Of a DNA stretch of 64,000 nt, positions 9,300 through 18,270 are shown piece after piece (the first letter of the stretch is position 1; the number at the start of each line of letters is the position of its first letter). Made by a program: the position numbers and the translations under genes. Where the stretch lies: assembly GCA_965216255.1 (NCBI GenBank), contig OZ244148.1, positions 992,001 to 1,056,000 of the forward strand, in the 5' to 3' direction. Under the pieces are notes generated by a model. That model had not been told where the DNA came from, did not search any database, and saw only the letters and a program-made list of their open reading frames with translations. Source of the DNA: G965216255 sp965216255. GTDB taxonomy: Bacteria > Bacteroidota > Rhodothermia > Rhodothermales > Bin80.

Positions 9300-9803
9300 T
9301 TAAACAAATTTTCGCTGCGCCAGCATAACGGCACCGACGGTTGCCACCAGGAGCAGCACACCGACCATTTCAAACGCCAGCGCATACCGGGTGAAGAGTT
9401 CCCGCGCAATCTCCATGGCAGAGCCGCCGGTGGCAGCCCGGTCAATCGCATCGGCCGGTTCGACAGGCCCCGTCACCCCGATAGTTACAAGCTGGACCAA
9501 CACCACAACGCCGAGCAAGCATCCAACCGCGTGACTCCAACCAATCTCCCCAAGCTTGGGCAATGCCGCCAGATTGAGGAGCATGACCACAAACAGGAAC
9601 AACACCATGATCGCACCCGCATACACCAATACCTGTATGACTGCGATGAATTCTGCATTCAGGGTCATGTAGAGGCCAGCGATACTGCACATAACGAGAA
9701 TCAGCCACAGCGCACTGGTTACGGGATTCCTGGAAATAAGCATGCCCAAGGCCGCAATCACGGCAATGGAGCCAAACAGAAGAAAGAGTGACGACGCAAA
9801 CAT
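9300..9803 (-). CDS. nuoJ: NADH-quinone oxidoreductase subunit J
   Basis: 167 residues with five predicted helices. The signature VIQVLVYAGAIMVLFLFVVM (about 54-73) contains the conserved Tyr-Ala-Gly-Ala of TM3 in NuoJ. It is the first gene of this cluster in the window. Subunits A-I are not upstream (the next gene is a nuclease), so complex I genes are split between at least two loci in this genome. No clear Shine-Dalgarno precedes the ATG, which is common in this phylum. Confidence 0.96.
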   Translation of the reverse strand: MFASSLFLLFGSIAVIAALGMLISRNPVTSALWLILVMCSIAGLYMTLNAEFIAVIQVLVYAGAIMVLFLFVVMLLNLAALPKLGEIGWSHAVGCLLGVVVLVQLVTIGVTGPVEPADAIDRAATGGSAMEIARELFTRYALAFEMVGVLLLVATVGAVMLAQRKFV

Positions 9804-10073
9804 ACGGTGGTCAACGGAAGAATCAGTCCTGCATTGCAGCGGCGTAAGTTACTTAAGTCGCTACACAACTGAAAGAATGATCCGGAGGTTATTGCACCGG
9901 GCAGGCGCGATAACTTCCCAAGGACCACGCCCAATGGGCTCCGCAACAATGGGTTCCTGCTGCGGGGCGGCTGCGAATTACAGAGCCGTGCCCCCCTTCC
10001 TTGTGGGCCGTGCCTCCGCAGCGCTTGGCCTTGCTCACCCGAATTCAGCCGAGTACGGCCTGCCATCTTGGTC

Positions 10074-11702
10074 CTATCCATCGATGGCCGCCAGGATTGC
10101 GCGGGCAAAGTCCGCCGCTGACCCGGCCTTTTCTACGGTTCGCAGGCTCTCTCGCTCCTGGTACATCCAGTGCGCCAGGATTCTTATTTCATCTGCTTCC
10201 TGCAGGGTAAACCGGTCTGGGCCATCCGGAGGCTGCTCAAAATGTGCCGCTACGCACGCATGCATGCGCGTGGCATCCTCAGCAAGCGGTGGCACCTGAA
10301 CTGGCACCGTTGCAACACAACGTCCGAAGCGGACAAGATGTACTTGCGTGCAGGTATCCATCCTGTGAACAACAGCCAGATTGCGGTCAAAGACGGAGAT
10401 GGCTAAGACGTTGCCTCTTCGCGCCACATCGCGCATATGCTGCAGCGCATTGCGGTACCTGGCTGCCTTCTCAAATTCGAGCGCCGCTGCAGCGCCGCGC
10501 ATCCGTGCCTCCATTTGGAGAAGCACGGCCTGGCCCCTTCCCTGAAGAAAGTCGCGCGCGGATGCGATGCCATCCGGTGCCAGCCTGCCCCCGAACCGGG
10601 AAGGGGGACGCTGCCTAAGGGCCGATGGATGATCGGTAAAATCCTCACCCGCCCCGCAAAGCGTTACCAAAGCCCTGGCCACAAACTCCGCCTGGCCCCG
10701 CGTAGGCAATGGACCATAGTATTGCGCTCCGTCATCCCGGATATGGGTAATAACAGTGATCCAAGTCCCGCTTCCTATGCGCCCCAATCGGACAAAGGGT
10801 CTGTTGTGATACCGGCGCTCAGCCCGATTATAGCGAGGCTGATGCTCCTTGATAAGTTGCGATTCAAGTACGAGCGCTTCCAATTCCGAGTCCGTTACGG
10901 TCCACGTCACTTCCCGCACCAGGCGAAGCAATTGTCTCGTGCGCGGCGGGTGACCTTCGATACCCGAAAAATAACTGCGTACGCGGCGCCTGAGATCCTT
11001 CGCCTTGCCGACATACAACAGCTCGGCCTGCTTTCCTTTCATGAAGTAGATTCCCGATCGCTCGGGCACCGCGGGAAGCACCGTTTCGCGAATATGCTGA
11101 ATGTGCTTGGCAGGGCGATTCAGCGTTGTATAGGTCCGCTTCTGAAACCGAAGCAGTTCATCCACGACCGTGATGCCGTACTCGTCTGCAAGCTGGGCGA
11201 GGAAGCGCAGCAAGATATCCTTGGTAGCCTCTGCGTCATCCAGGGCCCGATGCCGGTTCTCGACAGTCAGTCCGAAGAATTGTATGAGCCCGGATAGCCC
11301 CTTTGAGGGGAGACCCCGAAGCAGGCGTCTTGCCATGCGCAGCGTGCACAGGGCTGGACAGGACAGCACTGGCAACCCGGCGCGCGTAAGTTCAGCGTTC
11401 AGGAAACCCGCATCAAACGGAAAATTGTGGGCTACGAGAATGGTCTCGTCCACAAACTCGAGAAATCGCGGAAGCACCTCAGAGGCGGAAGGCTTGCCAA
11501 AAACCATAGCGCTCGTGATGCCCGTCAGGCGAGTTATGCGGCCGGGAACCGCCTGGCCCGGATCGAGCAGCTCGGAAAAACGATCAATCTCGACCCCTGC
11601 CCGCACCTTGATGCCAGCAATCTCCAGAACGCGGTCCGTCGCAGGGCTCATGCCTGTCGTCTCCGTATCGATAACGGCGAAAGATGCCTCGTGTACCAAC
11701 AT
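10074..11702 (-). CDS. DnaQ-like 3'-5' exonuclease fused to a UvrC-like GIY-YIG nuclease
   Basis: 542 residues. The N-terminal ~175 residues form a DEDDh exonuclease: FAVIDTETTGMSP (Exo I, DxE at about 12-14), LVAHNFPFDAGFLN (Exo II) and HRALDDAEATKDIL (Exo III with its His). A GIY-YIG domain follows: PERSGIYFMKGKQAELLYVG (about 215-235) and KAKDLRRRVRSYFSG. The tail has UvrC/Cho-like sequence (LEFEKAARYRNALQHMRDVA). The same fusion occurs in many bacteria, often annotated as DNA polymerase III epsilon-like/excinuclease cho-like protein. A DNA repair role is likely, with incision by the GIY-YIG domain and trimming by the exonuclease. Monocistronic, upstream of the nuo cluster. Confidence 0.92.
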   Translation of the reverse strand: MLVHEASFAVIDTETTGMSPATDRVLEIAGIKVRAGVEIDRFSELLDPGQAVPGRITRLTGITSAMVFGKPSASEVLPRFLEFVDETILVAHNFPFDAGFLNAELTRAGLPVLSCPALCTLRMARRLLRGLPSKGLSGLIQFFGLTVENRHRALDDAEATKDILLRFLAQLADEYGITVVDELLRFQKRTYTTLNRPAKHIQHIRETVLPAVPERSGIYFMKGKQAELLYVGKAKDLRRRVRSYFSGIEGHPPRTRQLLRLVREVTWTVTDSELEALVLESQLIKEHQPRYNRAERRYHNRPFVRLGRIGSGTWITVITHIRDDGAQYYGPLPTRGQAEFVARALVTLCGAGEDFTDHPSALRQRPPSRFGGRLAPDGIASARDFLQGRGQAVLLQMEARMRGAAAALEFEKAARYRNALQHMRDVARRGNVLAISVFDRNLAVVHRMDTCTQVHLVRFGRCVATVPVQVPPLAEDATRMHACVAAHFEQPPDGPDRFTLQEADEIRILAHWMYQERESLRTVEKAGSAADFARAILAAIDG

Positions 11703-11899
11703 GCTTAAGGCAACATCACTCAGATATATGGCTTATTGTACCGTTTCACATGCCGAATTTTGACACGTAGCGGCGGTGCACCGGTCAGAACCGATCCATT
11801 GCGACTTGCCATGCACGCTCCAGGGCATATCGCCATTCATCCGTGACACCTTCTGGACTGTCTCCTTGGCGCTATTTATTGTTCTTCAGAAAACCGCCA

Positions 11900-12830
11900 C
11901 GCCTTCCATGACCCGTAGCCTAGTCTGGTGCCAGGCACGGGCGGTACTCCTTCTTTCATTGATCGTGGTGAACCGCGGCGACGAGCCCGACATCCGCCTC
12001 ATCCTGCAGGCACCGTTGGAGTTCGACAGGCCCGCCGACCCGTGCGAGAGCAAGCTATACAGGTCACTGGTAGATCTCATGGACCGTCCGAACAAACAGT
12101 CGATTTTGCCATGTATGGTGCCCGGTTTCAAACGGATAATTTCGCGGTCAATGTGCGAGCCCGCGACGGGGGAGTTGCCATACGCAGATACACGGACAAG
12201 GATGCCGAGGGTTAGAACTACTATAGTTCTACAGAACATTGGGAGCGCGCAATTGGAACGCTTCGGAATGGCCAAGTGAGGGAATCCAGATGAATGCGGG
12301 ATTGCCTCGGGAGATCACGCTGCGAACAACCGACTGGATTTGCGGGACCTCTCGAATGTCTGGCGTATGACCTAGACAAGAACAAGATCCTCGTCACTGG
12401 CCATGCTTCTCGGGAGGAGTTGCAGGCAACATAGCACCCATCTAATTGGGGGAATAGCCGAATGGGTACTCCAAGCACGAAGAGCTTCGCGAAGCCGGCA
12501 TACCGGTAGGGATAGAATATTGGGGTGCAAGATGCACATGAGATTCGCCTTCATAGACGGCCGATACCTCGTCCTCCGCTCCATGAACTGGACTTCCGCC
12601 GGGAGGGGGCAATACTCCTTGCTCGTCAACGCTCGGGGGCTCGCACGTCAGTTTGGCCGGTATTATGAGGCGATCTGGCACAGCATCCCTCGCAAGTGGC
12701 AGGAAGCGGGAGCGCACCTGATCCCGAATCGCTTGAGTATGGCCCTTCCTGCACAGACGGCGTGGACAACGATTTTGACGACGGTGCAGATGAGCGCGAC
12801 CCCGGGTGCTCAGCCAGCCCTCCACCCCGG
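11900..12830 (+). pseudogene. Decayed phospholipase-D-like protein with a CxDGxDNDxDG tail
   Basis: No single frame is intact, but three frames in order give recognisable pieces. First SEQTVDFAMYGARFQTD with ARDGGVAIRRYTDKDAEG (about 12090-12215), the start of a PLD domain. Then LREAGIPVGIEYWGARC (about 12482-12535). Then MHMRFAFIDGRYLVLRSMNW and the continuation to YYEAIWH (about 12532-12680), which matches the HxKx4D half of a PLD active site with the Lys changed to Arg. A final frame at about 12750-12820 reads CTDGVDNDFDDGADERDPGC, a MopE-like metal-binding repeat often attached to secreted PLD proteins. At least three frameshifts separate these pieces. Confidence 0.7.
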
Positions 12831-13480
12831 CGCCACTCCATCAGGCTGTACGCAAGCAACCCTTCACGGAAATCAGGGGTCGCTACCCGCTCCTACGCTC
12901 AACGGTATGCGAAGCCAGCTGGTTTGTCTGAATCTCCTGGCGAACCACAGCCCGCTGCAACGCATTGCCAACCCGCAATATTGCGCTCCGTGGTTGCGAT
13001 CCACTGAATCTGGACTGAGATGCCAATGGCATCGGGTGCGAAGAATCGGAGTCCCAGGGTAACCGCCAGATACATGAAAAGCCCACGACGTACAACGCCC
13101 GGTCCGCGGCGCATCCGCAGGTTGCCTTGCTGCTGCACAGCCTCCGGCCCCACGCTTCGAGGACGGCCACCACTAGCAACTGCAAGCCCCAACTGCCGAC
13201 TCTAGCGGCGAGACACTTCGCGGTGCAGGCATCTCTGCAAGAATGCCGGTACCGCGGGAGAGGGGTCTGGCGGCCAAGAGGATATCGAATCTGGAAGCGC
13301 ACAGGTCTGCCACGCCCCAGGCAATGGGTGCGCCATCATGCTCCCCCAGCATCTGCGCCATGATGACCCGCAGGACTCTCGGGCAAGGGCACCAAGGCGG
13401 GCCCTGCAGCAGTCCGATCTACTAGCCAAATTTGCTTACCTTACCCTCGATTTCTAAGCACTGCCATCCAGGTACAGCAC
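12831..13480. other. Stretch with no recognisable gene
   Basis: 650 bases between the PLD relic and mdh. The open frames on both strands are Arg-, Ser- and Pro-rich and resemble no protein family I know. No RNA gene, repeat or IS end was seen. It is probably decayed DNA plus the mdh promoter region. Confidence 0.5.
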
Positions 13481-14419
13481 ATGAACAAAGTAACGGTAGT
13501 CGGAGCTGGCAACGTCGGTGCGACGGTCGCCGAATGTATCGCGCGCCAAGACATGGTGCGTGAAGTTGTCCTAATCGACATCAAGGAGGGACTTTCGGAA
13601 GGCAAGGCGCTCGACATGTGGGAGTCCGCGCCGATACATCTCTTCGATACGCGGGTGACCGGGGTCACCAGCGACTACCGAGCAACGGCAAACTCGGATA
13701 TCTGCGTGATTACGTCCGGGGTGCCGCGCAGGCCCGGCATGAGCCGCGATGACCTGCTTTCCATCAATTGCAATATCGTACGCTCCGTCACGGAGTCATT
13801 TGTAGCTCACAGCCCCAACGCCATACTGGTGATTGTTTCGAATCCGCTGGACGTCATGGCCTATGTCGCTTACATGGCCAGTGGGTTCCCGAACCAACGG
13901 GTCGTTGGCATGGCTGGCGTCTTGGACACAGCCCGCTATCGTTGCTTCATCGCCATGGAACTGGGCGTGTCCGTTCGTGACATCCAGGCCCTGCTTCTGG
14001 GGGGACATGGAGATACCATGGTACCCCTGCCACGCTATACCACGGTAGGGGGCATACCCCTGACAGAACTTATGCCCACCGACAGGATTGCTTCCATTAC
14101 AGAACGGGTCAAGAAGGGGGGCGGAGAGATCGTGCAGCTCATGGGCACATCCGCCTGGTACGCTCCAGGGGCTGCTGCAGCGGAAATGGTTGAGGCCATG
14201 GTGCGGGATACGGGACGCGTCCTGCCATGCGCGGCCTACCTTACCGGACAGTACGGCCTGAACGGACTGTTCATCGGAGTCCCCGCGCGGCTCGGTTGCG
14301 GCGGCGTCCAGGAAATCATTGAGGTTGACCTGGACTCACAAGAAACTGCCATGATGGTCGCTTCGGCTTCACATGTACGCGCCAATCTGGCCGCGCTCGA
14401 ACGGCTGCAGCAGCGATAG
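13481..14419 (+). CDS. mdh: Malate dehydrogenase (LDH-like type)
   Basis: 312 residues, full length. It interconverts malate and oxaloacetate in the TCA cycle. The Rossmann motif VGAGNVGATVA (6-16) and the Asp at VLIDIKEG (about 33) indicate NAD use. GVPRRPGMSRDDLL (about 81-94) has the arginine pair of the substrate loop, which selects the dicarboxylate, and LLGGHGDTMVPLPRY (about 174-188) holds the catalytic His. It belongs to the tetrameric LDH-like MDH group common in Bacteroidota and Chlorobi. It stands alone, with an accessory region starting 130 bp downstream. Confidence 0.96.
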   Translation: MNKVTVVGAGNVGATVAECIARQDMVREVVLIDIKEGLSEGKALDMWESAPIHLFDTRVTGVTSDYRATANSDICVITSGVPRRPGMSRDDLLSINCNIVRSVTESFVAHSPNAILVIVSNPLDVMAYVAYMASGFPNQRVVGMAGVLDTARYRCFIAMELGVSVRDIQALLLGGHGDTMVPLPRYTTVGGIPLTELMPTDRIASITERVKKGGGEIVQLMGTSAWYAPGAAAAEMVEAMVRDTGRVLPCAAYLTGQYGLNGLFIGVPARLGCGGVQEIIEVDLDSQETAMMVASASHVRANLAALERLQQR

Positions 14420-14547
14420 TGGCGCTCGGCACCTCCGGGGGCCGACCGCTCTGGCAACTGCCCTGTTGCCAAACAACGCTCCCGGGATCGCTCCCCGTTC
14501 AGCCGCCGGCTGGAAGACGCGAGCCGACCGTGGGATGATAACAATGG

Positions 14548-14634
14548 GAATTATATAGTATACTTGAAACCTTCGGCATCTGGCCCCGTATGCGGAGTAA
14601 ACCAGATCGGGGGAATCATGGTCACCCTATCTTC
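14548..14634. repeat. Relic of an IS1595-type element end
   Basis: About 87 bases almost match the transposase-side end of the IS1595 element at 21559-22858, read from 22858 leftwards. They share the terminal GAATTATATAG, the ACTTGAAAC block, CATCTGGCCCCGTATGC, GTAAACCAGATCG and an ATCATGG. Only the outer end survives. It lies 43 bp upstream of the PARIS-like ATPase gene and contains the TATA-rich string TATATAGTATACTTG, so it could contribute a promoter; that last point is speculation. Confidence 0.8.
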
Positions 14635-14676
14635 CGGTCTGTCTCGGCACATAGGCGTTCAACTTGGAGGGCCACC

Positions 14677-16008
14677 ATGAATATCGATCGTGTCCGCGTC
14701 AAAGGTCTTTTCGACGACTTCGATCACGATCTCGCGTTTGGCACCAGCGAGCGCATCATGCTCGTAATCGGTCCGAACGGCTTCGGCAAGACCACGACTC
14801 TGAAGCTCATCAACGTGTTGTTTAACCATGCGATAAACCGTCTCGCCAGTATGCCGTTTCGAGAAGTAGACGTTTCGTTTGATGACGGAACGCGCTTGAT
14901 TGCGGAAAGAGTTACGGCGAACCGCCACCACGATGAAGATCGGCTGCCGCTGACATTGACCTGTCACCGAGGTGGTGTAAGCGAGACCTTTAACCCTCCC
15001 AGAGTCTCGATCGACCAGAAGGACCTAAGGTTTCCGATCTCTGCTATTGAGGAATGCATACCGGTACTTAATCGAGTTGGTTCTCGCAAATGGCTCAACA
15101 TGGAGACGGGATCCACACTCGATCTCGCCGACGTACTAACAGACTTCGGGGAGGAACTCCCTCCTGACCTTCAACGTGACGTATTGCCGAGCCCCGATTG
15201 GCTGCAAGATATAAGACACTCCGTTGTGGTACGCTTGATCGATACAGAGCGCTTGACCCGCGTATCCCGACGGTGGCGGCGCGGCCACACAGTCAATCCG
15301 GAACGCACCGTGAGCCACTATTCCCAACAGCTCGCCCGTCGTATACAGAATTCAATCGCCAAGTACGGAGCGTTGTCCCAGTCGCTTGACCGCACCTTTC
15401 CCGCCCGCTTGGTCGCCGACCGCGAGCATTCGGGCGGTTCGGTTGAAACGTTGCGTGAAGACCTCGACGCGATCGACCAGAAACGCTCGCAACTGGAGGA
15501 CGTGGGCCTCTTGGCGGGGGAGCAGCCCGGCCTCGAGATTCCCGATCTGAGTCTCGTAGATAAATCACAGCGAGGCGTGCTTTCGGTTTATGCAAAGGAT
15601 GCCAAAGAAAAGCTTGCGGTCTTTGATGAGCTTTACGAAAAAGTAAGCACCTTCAAGAGAATCGTTAACTCCCGCTTTAGTCATAAGCAGGTGGCGGTGA
15701 GCGCAAAGGGATTGCGAGTCGATAAGGACGATGGCACCAACTTGGACCTGGAGAAACTCTCCTCAGGAGAACAACACGAACTTGTCATGCTTTACGAGTT
15801 GTTGTTCCGCGCGTCGAGCAACTCCCTCATTCTCATTGATGAGCCGGAACTCTCGCTCCACGTCGCCTGGCAAGAGCAGTGGCTTAAGGATCTTGAAGAG
15901 ACGGCGAAGCTCTCCGACTTTCGAGCGATTGTCGCTACGCATTCGCCCGAGATTATCGGAGACAGATGGTATCTTGCCGTTGAGTTGCGTGGCCGGAACG
16001 AAAACTGA
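14677..16008 (+). CDS. ariA: AAA/ABC-type ATPase, PARIS AriA-like
   Basis: 443 residues from the ATG at 14677, which has a GGAGG 6 bases upstream; an ORF start at 14590 lacks this. Walker A is GPNGFGKTTTLKL (32-44), the ABC signature is KLSSGEQHELVMLY, Walker B is LILIDEPELSLH and the H-loop is VATHSPEII near the end. A coiled central region separates the halves, as in SMC/OLD-type ATPases. Its stop overlaps the DUF4435 start in TGATG, implying translational coupling. An AAA ATPase next to a DUF4435 (TOPRIM-like) protein is the architecture of PARIS, in which AriA holds AriB until a phage trigger releases it. Assignment rests on domain pair, order and size. Confidence 0.75.
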   Translation: MNIDRVRVKGLFDDFDHDLAFGTSERIMLVIGPNGFGKTTTLKLINVLFNHAINRLASMPFREVDVSFDDGTRLIAERVTANRHHDEDRLPLTLTCHRGGVSETFNPPRVSIDQKDLRFPISAIEECIPVLNRVGSRKWLNMETGSTLDLADVLTDFGEELPPDLQRDVLPSPDWLQDIRHSVVVRLIDTERLTRVSRRWRRGHTVNPERTVSHYSQQLARRIQNSIAKYGALSQSLDRTFPARLVADREHSGGSVETLREDLDAIDQKRSQLEDVGLLAGEQPGLEIPDLSLVDKSQRGVLSVYAKDAKEKLAVFDELYEKVSTFKRIVNSRFSHKQVAVSAKGLRVDKDDGTNLDLEKLSSGEQHELVMLYELLFRASSNSLILIDEPELSLHVAWQEQWLKDLEETAKLSDFRAIVATHSPEIIGDRWYLAVELRGRNEN

Positions 16009-16853
16009 TGCGTCGCTCACCGACTGTTACGGCTACTGCAATCCGAATGAAGCGCCAATCCCACAAGGGATGCTTCCTGATTGTTGAGGGCCGAGATGAT
16101 CGACTGTTCTTTAAACAATTTGTGGATTGTGACGACTGCCGGATCACGGTAGCTGGCGGAAAAGAGTATGTCATTGAAGTGGTTACCATACTAGAAACTG
16201 CATGCTTTCCCGGAGTAATTGGTGTAGTGGATGCAGACTTGGATCATATCGAGGGCAATCGGCCGTCGAGTGATAACCTCACTGTTCTTGAGACGGTAGA
16301 CCTGGAGGCGTTGCTGATTCGTTCCTCTGCACTTGATCGTGTCCTAGTAGAACGGGGAAGCGCACAGAAAATCGCCGCATTTGGCAGGGATGTTCGGGGG
16401 GGGCTGGTCGCGACGGCTGTTTGGATTGGATGCCTGCGTCTATATTCGCACCGTACCAGGTTGGATCTGAAACTGCAAGGGCTCAAGTACACAAAGTGTG
16501 TCGACAAGGAATCGCTCGCAATTGATATTGATGCCCTTGTTCGGGAAGTGATGAATCGCTCTCAGCGCCCTGACCTGTCGTGTCCGGACATTGTGAAAGA
16601 GCTCAGATCTATTCACCAATCATTAGTCAATCATTGGCTGATATGCTACGGAAAGGACATGATCGAAGTCCTGGCATTCGGTTTGAGAAGTGTGCTGGGC
16701 GAGAACACAGCGCAAGTTGTAAAGCCCGAGATGATAAAGAGTTACCTTCGACTGTCGTTCCATTGGAGCGACCTGAACAGGTCGAAGCTCAGCCAGGACC
16801 TTCACGAATGGGCAACAAGGAACTCGGGTTTTCGAGTATTGAGACCTACATAG
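16008..16853 (+). CDS. ariB: DUF4435 (TOPRIM-like) protein, PARIS AriB-like
   Basis: 281 residues. The TOPRIM-like core is visible: the acidic motif FLIVEGRDDRLFFKQF (23-38, Glu at 27) and the DxD motif GVVDADLDHIEG (about 72-83, Asp 75 and 77), followed by LTVLETVDLEALLI, a conserved DUF4435 block. In PARIS the DUF4435 protein is the effector nuclease. The remainder is mixed helical with no membrane segment. Start ATG at 16008 overlaps the ATPase stop by one base. Lower G+C than the neighbouring mdh and flanking IS relics suggest horizontal acquisition. A generic DUF4435/ATPase pair with another role cannot be excluded. Confidence 0.75.
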   Translation: MRRSPTVTATAIRMKRQSHKGCFLIVEGRDDRLFFKQFVDCDDCRITVAGGKEYVIEVVTILETACFPGVIGVVDADLDHIEGNRPSSDNLTVLETVDLEALLIRSSALDRVLVERGSAQKIAAFGRDVRGGLVATAVWIGCLRLYSHRTRLDLKLQGLKYTKCVDKESLAIDIDALVREVMNRSQRPDLSCPDIVKELRSIHQSLVNHWLICYGKDMIEVLAFGLRSVLGENTAQVVKPEMIKSYLRLSFHWSDLNRSKLSQDLHEWATRNSGFRVLRPT

Positions 16854-17111
16854 TGCCTGGCCGAAAAAGAATTGATCGAAAAGAGTCTTGATGAAATACC
16901 TCCCTTACAGCTATGATTGGAGGTAAGTGGGGAGTCTTATTACGGATACGAAGACTTAACGAAGCATTAATAGGTTTGGGTCACCACTTGAACCCCTATT
17001 CTACCTTCCTTCCTGCTTTCGAATCTTCGGCCTATTTCGTATCTTTCAGCCGATTCGTGCCCCATTCTGCCACTACAAGGGGTGTTTCACGCCAACATTC
17101 GAAACGTTCGT

Positions 17112-17426
17112 ATGAGATCCGTCAGAGCGCAGCAGTTTTTGTTAGGACAGGCCCCCATTGCTGAGATCCAGATCGACATCCACAGCCGCGATGACATCCC
17201 AGCCATTCTGCTCGGACTGTAGGCCCTCTACACCCATCTGCCGGCACGCATCAAGGTATTCGATCTGCTCCACGCCCATTTTGCTAGCCTGGCCGATCTA
17301 GATCGAGGCCGGCCCGGAATGGACTTCTGGAGCATCTTCGTGCTGGCCATCCTGAAGCAGGGACTCGGCTGTGACTTTGATCGGTTGACGTATTTGGTCA
17401 ATGACATGGATAGCGTGCGCCATGCA
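17112..17426 (+). pseudogene. ISNCY-family transposase remnant, N-terminal part
   Basis: From an ATG at 17112 the frame reads IAEIQIDIHSRDDIPAILLGL, then an in-frame TAG at 17221, then ALYTHLPARIKVFDLL and DRGRPGMDFWSIFVLAILKQ. These blocks match the N-terminal region of ISNCY transposases, where the segment around GRPGMD is conserved. The frame is cut at 17426 by the left end of an IS21 element, and what lies beyond the IS (20035 onward) does not obviously continue it. About 105 of roughly 450 residues remain. Confidence 0.7.
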
Positions 17427-17499
17427 TATTCCAGTGAACTCGACCACTTTGGTTTTGTGAACTCGACCACTTTAAGTGTCATAGCGTGGCTGGATTCGG

Positions 17500-18270
17500 T
17501 TAACGAGACGAGTGGTCGATTTGATGCGAGTGGGACTGCAATTCTGACATACTTTTCCGCATTGAATCGCCGGTGAGTTCAATCCTGTGCGCGTTGTGTA
17601 TAAGCCTGTCGAGGATGGCATCAGCCAGTGTCGGGTTGTCCATTGCCTCGTGCCAGTGTCCCACTGGCAACTGGCTCGTGGCCACGGTCGAACTGCGTCG
17701 GTGTCGGTCATCCAACAACTCGAGCAGGTGTTGCTGTTGGGATGTCGTCAGTTGCGTCAGCCCCCAATCGTCCAGTAAAAGGACATGGACGCGAGCCATC
17801 TGTTGGAGCAATTTCAGATAGCGACCGTCGCCGTGAGCAATGGCCAGGTCTTCGAGCAGGCGTGGCAGTCGGTAGTAGCGGACCGAGAAGCCTTCGAGGC
17901 AAGCCTTGTGGGCGAGTGCGCACGCCACGTAGCTTTTGCCGACGCCGGTAGGGCCGGTAATGACGACGTTCTGGTGACGTCGGACCCAGTCGCAACTGGC
18001 CAGGGCCAGCATGAGTCGCCGGTCGAGGCGGCGCCCGGTGCGATAGTCCAGATCCTCCATACAGGCTGGCTGTCGCAGCTGTGCCCGTCGCAGCCGTGAC
18101 TTCAGGCGCACATTGTGGCGCACAACCTCCTCGCGGTCGACCAGAAGGCCGAGTCGCTCCATGAAGTCGAGTTGGTCAATATCAGGCTGCGCCAACTGTT
18201 CGCGCAGCGCACTTGCCATGCCGGCAAAGCGCAGTGTTTCCAGTTTCTCAAGGGTGGGATGGGTGAGCAT
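17500..18270 (-). CDS. istB: IS21 family helper ATPase IstB
   Basis: 256 residues from the ATG at 18270, overlapping the istA stop by 23 bp; the longer open frame to 18351 is istA in another frame. Walker A is ITGPTGVGKSYVACALAHKA (about 105-125), with VHVLLLDDWGLTQL as Walker B. IstB is a DnaC-like AAA+ ATPase that activates IstA and selects target DNA. Length and motifs are normal. Confidence 0.93.
   Translation of the reverse strand: MLTHPTLEKLETLRFAGMASALREQLAQPDIDQLDFMERLGLLVDREEVVRHNVRLKSRLRRAQLRQPACMEDLDYRTGRRLDRRLMLALASCDWVRRHQNVVITGPTGVGKSYVACALAHKACLEGFSVRYYRLPRLLEDLAIAHGDGRYLKLLQQMARVHVLLLDDWGLTQLTTSQQQHLLELLDDRHRRSSTVATSQLPVGHWHEAMDNPTLADAILDRLIHNAHRIELTGDSMRKSMSELQSHSHQIDHSSR

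Noticed and set aside
10437..11297. 286-codon plus-strand open frame
   Set aside because: Antisense to the DnaQ/GIY-YIG gene; no family resemblance.
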